Positions 5,990 to 13,226 of a DNA stretch of 14,204 nt are shown here, piece by piece (within the stretch, counting starts at the first letter, position 1; each line of letters begins with the position of its first letter). The position numbers were made by a program, and so were the translations under genes. The DNA is from Pseudomonadota bacterium (GTDB lineage Bacteria > Pseudomonadota > Gammaproteobacteria > Burkholderiales > Burkholderiaceae_F), in the NCBI GenBank assembly GCA_023443095.1, contig JAEZVV010000199.1, forward strand, positions 1 through 14,204, in the 5' to 3' direction. Below the pieces are notes generated by a model. That model saw nothing but the letters and a program-made list of their open reading frames with translations, had not been told where the DNA came from and searched no databases.

Positions 5990-7312
5990 TCAGACTTTCA
6001 TCAGTTCGCGGCGCACACGGTGCACCCCGCGCCAGACCAGGAAACCCAGCAGGGGCACGGCAACCGCCATCGCCCACTCGGGCTCGAAACCCGGGATCAG
6101 GCCCTTGATCGGCTTGGCCAGGTAGCCCACCAGGCCGACGCCGTAATACGTCAGGGCCGCGACCGACAGCCCTTCGACCGTCTGCTGCAGACGCAGCGAC
6201 AGCTTGCCGCGCCGGTCCATCGCCGCCATCAGCGCCTGGTTCTGCTCTTCACGCGCGATGTCGACGCGGGTGCGCAGCAGTTCGCTCGCCCGCGCCACCC
6301 GCGCCGAGAGCTCTTGCTGGCGCCGCGCCATCGCCGCCACCGTGGCCATCGCCGGTTCGAGGCGGCGCGACAGGAACTCCGCCACCGTCGGCACGCCGCC
6401 CAGGCGTGCCTCGCGCATGTCTTGCAAGCGCTTGCTCACCAGATCCCAATACGCCTGCGCCGCCCCGTAGCGATAACTGGTTGATGCCACCGCACGTTCG
6501 GCTTCGGCCGCAAGCTGGGTCAGATCGTCAAGCAGTTGCCGCTCCTGAGTCTCGACCTCGATCGGCCGCTCCGAGTGCGCGCCAAGCGCTGCGATTTGCT
6601 CGGTGATGAGCGAAAGACGCTGTTCGTCCCTCATCAGCTCGCGACCGCGTTCGCGTGCGAGCGGAAACGCGAGCAGGGCCATCACGCGGTAGGTGCTGAC
6701 TTCGATCAGGCGCTGCACCAGCCGCGCGCGCTGGGTGGCGGCCAGGCGCCAGTCGAGCGCCAGCCAGCGGCCGCGGCCATCGGCCGTCAGCTGGAAATCG
6801 GAAAACACCCATGCCGCGCCGTCGGCCACCTGGCTGCCGACCAGGCCCGGGCCGGGGAACAGCCGGGCCAGCTCTTCCTGGGTGGGTTCGTGTGCGTGCC
6901 CGGGCACCAGAACGATGTCGAGCGCGGCGATCGTTTGACCCGGCAGCCCCGCGAGCCAGTCGGGCGGCAAGGCATCGAAAGCGCTCGGCAGCTGGTCCAG
7001 AGTCGCCAGTTCGGCGCCGGGCAAATGCTGGACGAAGGTGTAGCTGACGAACTCGGTATGGCGCTCGTATTTGATGTGCAGCCCGCCGATCTCGACCACC
7101 ATGTGCTGCGCGTGCGACCGCAGATCGAGCTCGACCCCGGCGCGACGAGCCAGATCGGCCAGCGGCATCAGGTCGTCGCTGCCAGCAGGCGCGAGCAGCG
7201 CCAGCGCCGACACGACGGCGGGCGCAGGAACGACTACGGGCGGCCGGGCGTGGACCTCGTCCGCCAGCTCGCGCCGCAGCGGGTGATCGGTAGGCAATCG
7301 GGGCACATTCAT
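5990..7312 (-). CDS. DUF3422-family membrane-anchored protein
   Basis: This 440-residue protein starts MNVPRLPTDHPLRRELADEVHARPP, the recognisable opening of the DUF3422 (COG4949-type) family. The function of the family is unknown to me. The N-terminal part (about 1-220) is a mixed globular domain. Residues about 225-375 are highly charged and helical, probably with coiled-coil character. Two hydrophobic segments close the protein at about 381-399 and 412-430, with a short loop (AKPIKGLIPGFEPEW) between them and a basic C-terminal tail. There is no signal peptide, so it should sit in the inner membrane with a large cytoplasmic part. GGAGA lies 4 bases before the ATG. It stands alone, divergent from the glsB-like gene. 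The two-helix C-terminal layout resembles CorA-type channels, but that link is only by topology. Confidence 0.85.
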   Translation of the reverse strand: MNVPRLPTDHPLRRELADEVHARPPVVVPAPAVVSALALLAPAGSDDLMPLADLARRAGVELDLRSHAQHMVVEIGGLHIKYERHTEFVSYTFVQHLPGAELATLDQLPSAFDALPPDWLAGLPGQTIAALDIVLVPGHAHEPTQEELARLFPGPGLVGSQVADGAAWVFSDFQLTADGRGRWLALDWRLAATQRARLVQRLIEVSTYRVMALLAFPLARERGRELMRDEQRLSLITEQIAALGAHSERPIEVETQERQLLDDLTQLAAEAERAVASTSYRYGAAQAYWDLVSKRLQDMREARLGGVPTVAEFLSRRLEPAMATVAAMARRQQELSARVARASELLRTRVDIAREEQNQALMAAMDRRGKLSLRLQQTVEGLSVAALTYYGVGLVGYLAKPIKGLIPGFEPEWAMAVAVPLLGFLVWRGVHRVRRELMKV

Positions 7313-7459
7313 GCTGTCTCCTGCAGATATCTCGCCGCGAGACTAACGCAGGCTCGGCCGCCTTGCTTGCCGGACGGGATGCACAGACGTGAGCGGGCGC
7401 GGGCGCTATGGGCGCCCTGCCGCGCCGCCCCAACGGCGCAGCCGCTATCGTGAGCGCCA

Positions 7460-7481
7460 CCACGCGGCCCACTCCGCGTGG
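7460..7481. promoter_or_regulatory. Perfect 8-bp inverted repeat before the glsB-like gene
   Basis: CCACGCGG (7460-7467) and CCGCGTGG (7474-7481) flank CCCACT. The repeat ends 32 bases before the ATG at 7514, so it could be a leader hairpin or an operator. A second, weaker GGGCGC/GCGCCC pair lies about 50 bases upstream. In DNA this GC-rich, part of such structure is expected by chance. Confidence 0.3.
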
Positions 7482-7513
7482 CCCTCGAACGCAGCCCCTC
7501 TCAGGAGACCAGC

Positions 7514-7765
7514 ATGGACGGAATGTCGTGGTTCGCTTGGATCGTGATCGGCCTGATCGCCGGCTGGCTCGGCGGCACCCTCATGCGCGGCGGCGGATTC
7601 GGCGTGATCGGCAATATCGTGGTGGGCGTGATCGGCGCCCTGATCGGCGGCTGGGTGTTCGGCTTTCTGGGGCTGTCGGCGGGCGGCTGGATCGGCTCGA
7701 TCGTGATGGCCACGGTCGGCGCCGTGGTGCTGCTGTTCGTGGTCGGCCTGATCAAGAAGGCCTGA
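7514..7765 (+). CDS. GlsB/YeaQ/YmgE-family small membrane protein (transglycosylase-associated family)
   Basis: This 83-residue, very glycine-rich protein has three membrane segments (about 5-23, 30-50 and 57-79) and ends in KKA. The pattern GLIAGWLGGTLMRGGGFGVIGNIVVGVIG matches the family named GlsB/YeaQ/YmgE, or 'transglycosylase-associated'. The family is stress-linked in several bacteria, but its biochemistry is not settled. The ATG at 7514 is chosen because AGGAG lies at 7503-7507, 6 bases upstream; the frame is open back to 7478 without a better start. It is monocistronic, divergent from the DUF3422 gene and convergent with pncA. Confidence 0.88.
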   Translation: MDGMSWFAWIVIGLIAGWLGGTLMRGGGFGVIGNIVVGVIGALIGGWVFGFLGLSAGGWIGSIVMATVGAVVLLFVVGLIKKA

Positions 7766-7767
7766 GG

Positions 7768-7787
7768 CCGCCGGCGCCGGCCGGCGG
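7768..7787. terminator. Possible weak terminator hairpin between convergent genes
   Basis: CCGCCGG and CCGGCGG form a 7-bp all-GC stem with a 6-base loop in the 33-base gap between the glsB-like gene and pncA. No T tract follows on either strand, so intrinsic termination would be weak. Confidence 0.35.
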
Positions 7788-7798
7788 AGGTGCGCTAC

Positions 7799-8431
7799 TC
7801 AGCCGGCCAGCAGGGACTCGCTCCTGGCAAAAGACACACCCGCTGCGCACATGTTAGCCATGGCGCGGTCGAGCGAACCCTGGTTGTCGATCGCTCGGCA
7901 GGCGTCTTCGATCACGACGCAGTCGAAACCCGCGGCCTTGGCATCGAGCGCCGTCCACGCGACGCAGAAATCGGTCGCCAGTCCGCACAGATAGACCCGC
8001 TCGATGCGCCGTTCGCGCAGCAGGCCGGCCAGACCGGTGCCGGTCTGGCGGTCGGCCTCCATGAAGGCCGAATAACTGTCGGTGTGCGCGTGGTAGCCCT
8101 TGCGGATCAGGGCCTGCGCGTGCGGCACCTGGAGCCTCGCCGCCAGTTCGGCGCCGTACGTGCCTTGCACGCAATGCTCGGGCCACATCACCTGGCTGCC
8201 GTAGGCCAGCTCCATCGTCTCGAAAGGCGAGACGCCGGGGTGGCTCGCGGCAAACGACACATGGCCCGCCGGGTGCCAGTCCTGGGTCAGGATCACGTTG
8301 GCGAATCGCTCCGCCAGCGCATTGACGACGGTGATGATTTCGTCGCCGCGCGCTACCGCCAGCGCGCCGCCGGGAAGAAAGTCGTTCTGGATGTCGACGA
8401 CGAGTAGCGCCGTCCGGTCCGTGTCGGTCAT
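7799..8431 (-). CDS. pncA: Nicotinamidase (isochorismatase-like cysteine hydrolase)
   Basis: This 210-residue cytoplasmic enzyme of the isochorismatase fold is predicted to hydrolyse nicotinamide to nicotinate and ammonia for NAD salvage. The catalytic triad is D13 (VVDIQNDF), K111 (RKGYHAHTDSYSAF) and C156 (CGLATDFCVAWTA). The metal site D51, H53 and H86 (TQDWHPAGH, WPEHCVQGT) is complete, which separates nicotinamidases from other members of the superfamily. The ATG at 8431 (MTDTDRTALLVVD) is chosen because the core strand begins right after it. The frame is open to 8539, but that extension is not family-like, and an ATG at 8452 has GAAGGA directly against it. The gene lies downstream of pntB, but a terminator separates them, so pncA should have its own promoter. 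Confidence 0.92.
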   Translation of the reverse strand: MTDTDRTALLVVDIQNDFLPGGALAVARGDEIITVVNALAERFANVILTQDWHPAGHVSFAASHPGVSPFETMELAYGSQVMWPEHCVQGTYGAELAARLQVPHAQALIRKGYHAHTDSYSAFMEADRQTGTGLAGLLRERRIERVYLCGLATDFCVAWTALDAKAAGFDCVVIEDACRAIDNQGSLDRAMANMCAAGVSFARSESLLAG

Positions 8432-8556
8432 CGTGAGTTCCAAGCCCTGCATTCCTTCGGGCCCCAAGCGTAACCAGTTCCGCTGCGGCAGAGTCGCCGC
8501 TTGGATTGCGGGTTTCCTCGACCCGCCTCGAGTCGGCAACGCGTGGACGAACCTCG

Positions 8557-8580
8557 AAAAAAGGGCCGCAAGCGCGGCCC
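8557..8580 (-). terminator. Rho-independent terminator of the pnt operon
   Basis: On the minus strand GGGCCGC pairs with GCGGCCC across a GCTT loop (8563-8580), followed by a run of six T (8562-8557). It begins 20 bases after the pntB stop. This is the cleanest intrinsic terminator in the window. Confidence 0.92.
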
Positions 8581-8599
8581 CTGTTGGCGCATCGACGGG

Positions 8600-10033
8600 C
8601 TACGACGCCTCGACCGCCTTGACCATGTCCTCGACCACCTTCTTCGCGTCACCGAAGACCATCATGGTCTTGTCCATGTAGAAAAGCTCGTTGTCGAGGC
8701 CGGCGTAGCCGCTCGCCATCGAACGCTTGTTGACGATCACCTGGCGCGCCTTGAACGCCTCGAGAATGGGCATGCCGGCGATCGGGCTCTTGGGGTCCTT
8801 GGCCGCGGGGTTGACCACGTCGTTGGCGCCCAGCACCAGCACCACGTCGGTGTCGCCGAACTCGGGGTTGATGTCTTCCATCTCAAACACCTGGTCGTAA
8901 GGCACTTCGGCCTCGGCGAGCAACACGTTCATGTGCCCCGGCATGCGACCCGCCACCGGGTGGATCGCGTAACGCACCTGAATGCCGCGTTCGATCAGCT
9001 TGTCGGTCAGCTCCTTCAAAGGGTGCTGGGCGCGCGCCACCGCCAGGCCGTAACCGGGAACGATAATCACGGTCTCGGCGTTGGCGAGCAGGAAGGCGGC
9101 ATCGTCGGCCGAGCCCGAACGCACCGGGCGCTGCTCGCCCGAACCCGCTGCGGCGCTGCCCGGCTCGGCACCGAAGCCGCCCAGGATCACGCTGAAGAAC
9201 GAGCGGTTCATCGCCTTGCACATGATGTAGCTGAGGATCGCGCCGCTTGAGCCCACCAGCGAACCCGCGACGATCAGCATGAAGTTGTTGAGCGAGAAAC
9301 CGATGCCCGCCGCCGCCCAGCCCGAATAGCTGTTGAGCATGGAGACCACCACCGGCATGTCGGCGCCGCCGATGGGGATGATGATCAGCACGCCCAGCAC
9401 GAAGGCGATGGCCAGCATGATCACGAAGGGCAGCCAGCTCTGGTCGGCGACGAACCACGCGCCCGCGCCCACCATGCCGAGAGCGAGCACGAGGTTGAGC
9501 ATGTGCTGGCCGGCGAAGGTCACCGGCGCGCCCTGGAACAGGCGGAACTTGTATTTGCCCGAAAGCTTGCCGAAAGCGATCACCGAACCGCTGAAGGTAA
9601 TCGCGCCGATCGCCGCGCCCAGCACCAGTTCGATCCGGTTGCCGAGCGGGATCGACTCGCCCTTGGCGACGATGTTGAAAGCCCAGGGCTCGGCCACGCA
9701 GGCGATCGCGATCGCCACCGCTGCCAGGCCGATCATGCTGTGCATGAAGGCGACCAGCTCGGGCATCTTGGTCATCTCGACCCGTTTGGCCATCACGGTG
9801 CCGGCGCTGCCGCCGATCAAGAGGCCCAGCAGCACCCAGGCCATGCCCAGCGTCGCCATCTGCGGCGCGAGCTTGAAGATCAGGGCGATCGTGGTGAACA
9901 CCGCGATCGCCATGCCGGCCATGCCCAGGCCGTTGCCCAGGCGGGCGGTGGTCGGGTGCGACAAGCCTTTCAAGGCCTGGATGAAACACACCGAGGCCAC
10001 GAGGTAAAGAAGGACGACGAGGTTCATGCTCAT
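8600..10033 (-). CDS. pntB: Proton-translocating NAD(P) transhydrogenase subunit beta PntB
   Basis: This 477-residue inner-membrane protein joins the membrane proton channel (domain II, about residues 1-270, with about nine hydrophobic helices) to the NADP-binding domain III. H98 in MPELVAFMHSM corresponds to the proton-path histidine of E. coli PntB (H91). Domain III holds the NADP-binding GYGLAVARAQ at 327-336, then AGRMPGHMNVLLAEA, GANDVVNPAA and a C-terminal KRSMASGYAGLDN segment. A linker of low conservation (PGSAAAGSGEQRPVRSGSA) separates the domains. The ATG at 10033 is preceded by GGAG, and a second in-frame ATG lies 6 bases later. It is the last gene of the pnt operon, 46 bases after pntAB. 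The enzyme uses the proton gradient to reduce NADP with NADH. Confidence 0.96.
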   Translation of the reverse strand: MSMNLVVLLYLVASVCFIQALKGLSHPTTARLGNGLGMAGMAIAVFTTIALIFKLAPQMATLGMAWVLLGLLIGGSAGTVMAKRVEMTKMPELVAFMHSMIGLAAVAIAIACVAEPWAFNIVAKGESIPLGNRIELVLGAAIGAITFSGSVIAFGKLSGKYKFRLFQGAPVTFAGQHMLNLVLALGMVGAGAWFVADQSWLPFVIMLAIAFVLGVLIIIPIGGADMPVVVSMLNSYSGWAAAGIGFSLNNFMLIVAGSLVGSSGAILSYIMCKAMNRSFFSVILGGFGAEPGSAAAGSGEQRPVRSGSADDAAFLLANAETVIIVPGYGLAVARAQHPLKELTDKLIERGIQVRYAIHPVAGRMPGHMNVLLAEAEVPYDQVFEMEDINPEFGDTDVVLVLGANDVVNPAAKDPKSPIAGMPILEAFKARQVIVNKRSMASGYAGLDNELFYMDKTMMVFGDAKKVVEDMVKAVEAS

Positions 10034-10079
10034 AACTTGATCTCCAGTGCGGCAGCGTGCGTAAACGTGCAGGCGGCCA

Positions 10080-10376
10080 TCACTTGCGCTCCTTCTTGCG
10101 GAACATCTCGAGCATGCGGCGCGTCACCAGGAAACCGCCGAAGACGTTGACGGCGGCCAGCGCCACCGCCGCCACTCCCATGAACTTGCCCAGCGGCGTC
10201 TCGGTGAGCGCCGCCGCGAGCATGGCGCCGACGATCACGATCGCCGAGATCGCGTTGGTCACACTCATCAGCGGGGTGTGCAGGGCGGGGGTGACGTTCC
10301 AGACCACGTGGTAGCCGATGTAGACCGCCAACACGAAGATCACGATGTTGATGATGGTGGGACTGATGATTTCCAT
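10080..10376 (-). CDS. pntAB: NAD(P) transhydrogenase subunit alpha part 2 (membrane segment) PntAB
   Basis: This 98-residue protein has three membrane helices (about 8-28, 35-60 and 64-85) and a basic tail, RKKERK. It corresponds to the C-terminal membrane part of E. coli PntA, here a separate gene as in Rhodospirillum rubrum. Conserved stretches are YIGYHVVWNVTPALHTPLMSVTNAISAIVIVGA, shown only in part as HTPLMSVTNAIS (about 33-44), and VNVFGGFLVTRRML. It supplies domain II helices that pair with PntB to form the proton path. AGGAG lies 6 bases before the ATG, inside the end of the upstream flavoprotein gene, whose stop is 3 bases away. Gene order and spacing imply one operon. Confidence 0.95.
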   Translation of the reverse strand: MEIISPTIINIVIFVLAVYIGYHVVWNVTPALHTPLMSVTNAISAIVIVGAMLAAALTETPLGKFMGVAAVALAAVNVFGGFLVTRRMLEMFRKKERK

Positions 10377-10379
10377 GTC

Positions 10380-11462
10380 TCACTCCTGAAGTAGGGTTTC
10401 GAACTCGTTCCAGATCCGGCGCACGGTCTGCGCCGCAGGAGCGGCCGAGGCCAGCGCCACCCCCTGCCCGGCCCACAGGGCGAGGAACTCGGGCCGCCCC
10501 GCCTCGGCGGCAGCACGGCGCAGGCCCGTGGTCAGGGCGTTCTGGATCGGGTAGGCGGGGACGGACCCGCTACTCGCCTCGAGTTCGCTCATTAGGCGGT
10601 TGGCAATGGCGCGCGCGGGTCGGCCGCTGATGGTCGAGCTGACCCGGGTCGAGGCGTCGTCGGCCCAGCGCGCCGCTTCTTTCCAGGCCTCGGGCGCGCC
10701 GCTCTCGGGCGAACGCAGCAAAACCGTGCCGAGCTGGACGCCGGCCGCGCCCAGCATCAGCGCACCCGCCATCGCCTGGCCGTTCATGACGGCCCCGGCC
10801 GCGACCACCGGCACGGTCGCCACTCGGGCCGCCTGCGGCAAGAGGGCGAACAAGCCGACCTGGGCGCCGGCCGCGGGCGACTCGAAATACGCGCGGTGGC
10901 CGCCCGCCTCGTGCCCTTGGGCGACGACGGCGTGGCAACCCGCCGTGCGCAAGACCTTGGCTTCTCGCACCGTGTTGGCGGTGCCAATCAGAATCGCGCC
11001 CTGGGCTTCGAGCGCTTCCATATAAGGCTCGCGCAGGCCGCCGAAGGTGAAGCTCACTACCGGCACGCGGGCCGCCTCGACGGCAGCGAACTGCTCGTCG
11101 AAATCGGGAGCCAGGCGCGCGGGCAACTCGACCGGGCCCAGACCAAGCTCGGCGCGCATCGGCGCGAGCCGGGCTTGCATGGACTCGACCTCGGCGGCAT
11201 CGAACTCGGGCTGAGGCGTGACGAAAAGGTTGACCGCGAAGGGTTTGCTGGTGAGGGCACGCACCTGGCGGATCGCCGACTCGATCTGCGCCGGCTCCAT
11301 CGTTCCGCAGGCGAGCGAACCCAGGCCGCCGGCCTCGCTCACCGCCGCCACCAGCTCGGGCGTGGTCACGCCCGCCATCGGCGCGCCGATGATGGGAAGC
11401 TCGACCCCGAGCAGGCCCGTGAGCTCGGCTGCGCGCGAGCGCAAGGTCTGAACCAGGCTCAC
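10380..11462 (-). CDS. Nitronate monooxygenase-like FMN-dependent oxidoreductase, inside the pnt operon
   Basis: This 360-residue TIM-barrel flavoprotein belongs to the nitronate monooxygenase (2-nitropropane dioxygenase) family. The FMN-binding start GVELPIIGAPMAGVTTP lies at residues 19-35. The catalytic-loop signature AQGHEAGGHR has its histidine at H189. GAAGVQLGTVLL and the late PAYPIQN are also family features. Family enzymes oxidise alkyl nitronates, but some relatives are NADH:quinone reductases. The best start is GTG at 11462, only 2 bases after the pntAA TGA; the first ATG falls inside the FMN motif and is too late. The same frame stays open far upstream through pntAA, but that part is an Arg/Gly-rich shadow. 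The stop is 3 bases before pntAB. The gene is therefore embedded in, and coupled to, the transhydrogenase operon. The substrate is unknown. Confidence 0.88.
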   Translation of the reverse strand: MSLVQTLRSRAAELTGLLGVELPIIGAPMAGVTTPELVAAVSEAGGLGSLACGTMEPAQIESAIRQVRALTSKPFAVNLFVTPQPEFDAAEVESMQARLAPMRAELGLGPVELPARLAPDFDEQFAAVEAARVPVVSFTFGGLREPYMEALEAQGAILIGTANTVREAKVLRTAGCHAVVAQGHEAGGHRAYFESPAAGAQVGLFALLPQAARVATVPVVAAGAVMNGQAMAGALMLGAAGVQLGTVLLRSPESGAPEAWKEAARWADDASTRVSSTISGRPARAIANRLMSELEASSGSVPAYPIQNALTTGLRRAAAEAGRPEFLALWAGQGVALASAAPAAQTVRRIWNEFETLLQE

Positions 11463-11464
11463 GG

Positions 11465-12583
11465 TCAGGCCTTGCGCAGCAGTTCGCCGCCCATACACAT
11501 CAGGCAGGCGGCAACGATGTCGTCGTCGCGATTGACCACCAGGGCACCGTCCTTGTCGACGACCAGCTTGAGGAAGTCGAGCACGTTGCGCGCGTACAGC
11601 GCCGACGAGTCGTGCGGCACGGTGGCCGGCAGGTTGGGCTGGCCGATGATCAGCACGCCGTGCTTGTTCACCGTCTTGTCGAGTTCGGAGAGCTCGCAGT
11701 TGCCGCCCTGCTCGACCGCCATGTCGAGGATCACCGAACCCGGCTTCATGCTCTTGACCATGGCTTCGCTCACCAGCACCGGCGCCTTGCGGCCAGGAAT
11801 CAGGGCGGTGGTGATGACGATGTCGGCCGCGGCAATGCGCTTGGCGACTTCCGCCGCCTGGCGCTGCATCCACGACGCGGGCATGGGGCGGGCATAACCG
11901 CCGACGCCGGCCGCGGCTTCGCGTTCTTCGTCGGTTTCGTAGGGCACGTCGATGAACTTGGCGCCGAGCGACTCGATCTGCTCCTTCACCGCCGGGCGCA
12001 CGTCCGAGGCCTCGATCACCGCGCCCAGCCGCTTGGCGGTGGCGATCGCCTGCAGACCGGCGACGCCGGCACCGAGCACCACCACGCGCGCGGCCTTGAG
12101 CGTGCCGGCGGCGGTCATCATCATCGGCATCATGCGCGGATAGGTCGCTGCAGCCAGCAATACTGCCTTGTAGCCGGCGATATTGGCCTGCGACGACAAC
12201 ACGTCCATGCTCTGCGCGCGGGTGGTGCGCGGCGCGGCTTCGAGCGCAAACGCGGTGAGGCCGGCCGCGTTCATGGCGGCCAGCCCTTCGGCGTTGAAGG
12301 GTTCGAGCATGCCGACCACGGCGGCGCCGGCTTTCATCTGCGCCAGCTCGGGCGCGGTCGGGCGGCGGACCTTGAGCACCAGTTCGGCCGCGAACACCTC
12401 GGCCGCGCTGGCGATGCGGGCCCCGGCGGCGGCGTAAGCCTCGTCGAGGAAACTCGCTGCCGTGCCGGCGCCGGCCTGGACCAGCACCTCGTGCCGGGCT
12501 GCCACCAGCTTCTTGACGGTTTCGGGCGTCGCAGCGACGCGGGTTTCTCCGGGCCAGACTTCGGCCGGTACACCGATCTTCAT
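11465..12583 (-). CDS. pntAA: NAD(P) transhydrogenase subunit alpha part 1 (NAD-binding) PntAA
   Basis: This 372-residue soluble NAD(H)-binding domain I of the proton-translocating transhydrogenase sits on the cytoplasmic face and passes hydride to PntB domain III. It starts MKIGVPAEVWPGETRVAATP, as in PntA and alanine dehydrogenase relatives. The nucleotide-binding loop GAGVAG lies at residues 171-176, followed by ASDVRPAVKEQIESLGAKF. The segments ALIPGRKAP, VILDMAVEQGGNCE and NLPATVPHDSSALYA are also typical. I choose the ATG at 12583 because GGGGGA lies 4 bases before it; the upstream ATG at 12595 has no ribosome site. It is the first gene of the operon (pntAA, flavoprotein gene, pntAB, pntB) and diverges from nudJ. 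Confidence 0.95.
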   Translation of the reverse strand: MKIGVPAEVWPGETRVAATPETVKKLVAARHEVLVQAGAGTAASFLDEAYAAAGARIASAAEVFAAELVLKVRRPTAPELAQMKAGAAVVGMLEPFNAEGLAAMNAAGLTAFALEAAPRTTRAQSMDVLSSQANIAGYKAVLLAAATYPRMMPMMMTAAGTLKAARVVVLGAGVAGLQAIATAKRLGAVIEASDVRPAVKEQIESLGAKFIDVPYETDEEREAAAGVGGYARPMPASWMQRQAAEVAKRIAAADIVITTALIPGRKAPVLVSEAMVKSMKPGSVILDMAVEQGGNCELSELDKTVNKHGVLIIGQPNLPATVPHDSSALYARNVLDFLKLVVDKDGALVVNRDDDIVAACLMCMGGELLRKA

Positions 12584-12587
12584 GTTG

Positions 12588-12593
12588 TCCCCC
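12588..12593 (-). promoter_or_regulatory. Ribosome binding site that decides the pntAA start
   Basis: GGGGGA on the minus strand stands 4 bases before the ATG at 12583. It overlaps the alternative upstream ATG at 12595, which itself has no purine-rich site ahead of it. This favours the shorter protein. Confidence 0.6.
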
Positions 12594-12699
12594 ATGCGCA
12601 GCGCGCCGCCGGCAGCGGCACGCCTTCAGTAAAATCTCTGACAAGCTTAAGCGATACGCTGCCGCCTTCACCCGGGATCGGCCGCGAGCTCTCCCTCGA

Positions 12700-12717
12700 G
12701 TGTGTTTGGCAACACAC
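12700..12717. promoter_or_regulatory. Perfect 7+7 hairpin or dyad upstream of nudJ
   Basis: GTGTGTTTGGCAACACAC is a perfect inverted repeat (GTGTGTT/AACACAC) around TGGC, 20 bases before the nudJ ATG. It could fold in the nudJ leader or be an operator in the divergent pntAA-nudJ region. No T tract follows, so it is not an ordinary terminator. Confidence 0.4.
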
Positions 12718-12737
12718 GCCCCCTTTCCCACGAACCC

Positions 12738-13226
12738 ATGTCCTCATCCGCGATCTGGAAACCCTCGGTCACCGTGGCTGCCGTCATCGAACGCGCCGGC
12801 CGCTTCCTGCTGGTCGAGGAAGAAACCTGCGACGGCCTGATGCTCAACCAGCCCGCCGGCCACCTCGACCCGGGCGAAGGCCTGGTCGAGGCCTGCGTAC
12901 GCGAAACCCTGGAAGAAACGGCTCACGCCTTCACCCCGCAGGCGCTGCTCGGCACCTACCTTGCCCGCAGCCGCTCGAACCGCAGCGGTGAATGGGTGAG
13001 TTACCTGCGTTTTGCCTTCACCGGCCAGCTGGGCGAAGCCGTGGCTGGCCGTGCGCTCGACGCCGGAATCGTGCGCACCCTGTGGCTCACGGCCGACGAG
13101 ATCCGGGCCAGCGCCCAGCGCCACCGCAGCCCGCTGGTACTTCAATGCGTGGAGGACTTCCTCGCCGGAGTCAGCTATCCGCTGGCTCTGCTGCATACCC
13201 ACGCCAGCGTGACGGAGGTCGCATGA
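12738..13226 (+). CDS. nudJ: Nudix hydrolase, NudJ-type phosphatase
   Basis: This 162-residue Nudix-fold enzyme closely resembles E. coli NudJ (YmfB), reported to act on thiamine pyrophosphate-type and nucleoside di/triphosphate substrates. The protein opens with WKPSVTVAAVIERAGRFLLVEE. The Nudix box runs from G41 to H63 (NQPAGHLDPGEGLVEACVRE and onward). It keeps the metal-binding E56, E59 and E60 and R55. The late box glycine is replaced by A62, and the hydrophobic positions are T57 and H63. RHRSPLVLQCVEDFLAG and YPLALL near the C terminus match NudJ. The ATG at 12738 is preferred over a GTG at 12702 that lies inside the hairpin. The stop overlaps the mnmA ATG (ATGA), an adjacency also found in E. 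coli. Confidence 0.9.
   Translation: MSSSAIWKPSVTVAAVIERAGRFLLVEEETCDGLMLNQPAGHLDPGEGLVEACVRETLEETAHAFTPQALLGTYLARSRSNRSGEWVSYLRFAFTGQLGEAVAGRALDAGIVRTLWLTADEIRASAQRHRSPLVLQCVEDFLAGVSYPLALLHTHASVTEVA

Noticed and set aside
8508..8526. GCGGGT/ACCCGC inverted repeat between pntB and pncA
   Set aside because: A short 6-bp stem with a 7-base loop and no T tract is expected by chance at this base composition.
8432..8539. N-terminal extension of pncA
   Set aside because: The family core begins right after the ATG at 8431, and the extension has no family-like residues.
11463..12731. Frame of the nitronate monooxygenase gene open upstream for hundreds of codons, suggesting a 783-residue protein
   Set aside because: The upstream part is Arg/Gly-rich, resembles no family and lies out of frame over the clearly coding pntAA; it is an artefact of high GC content.
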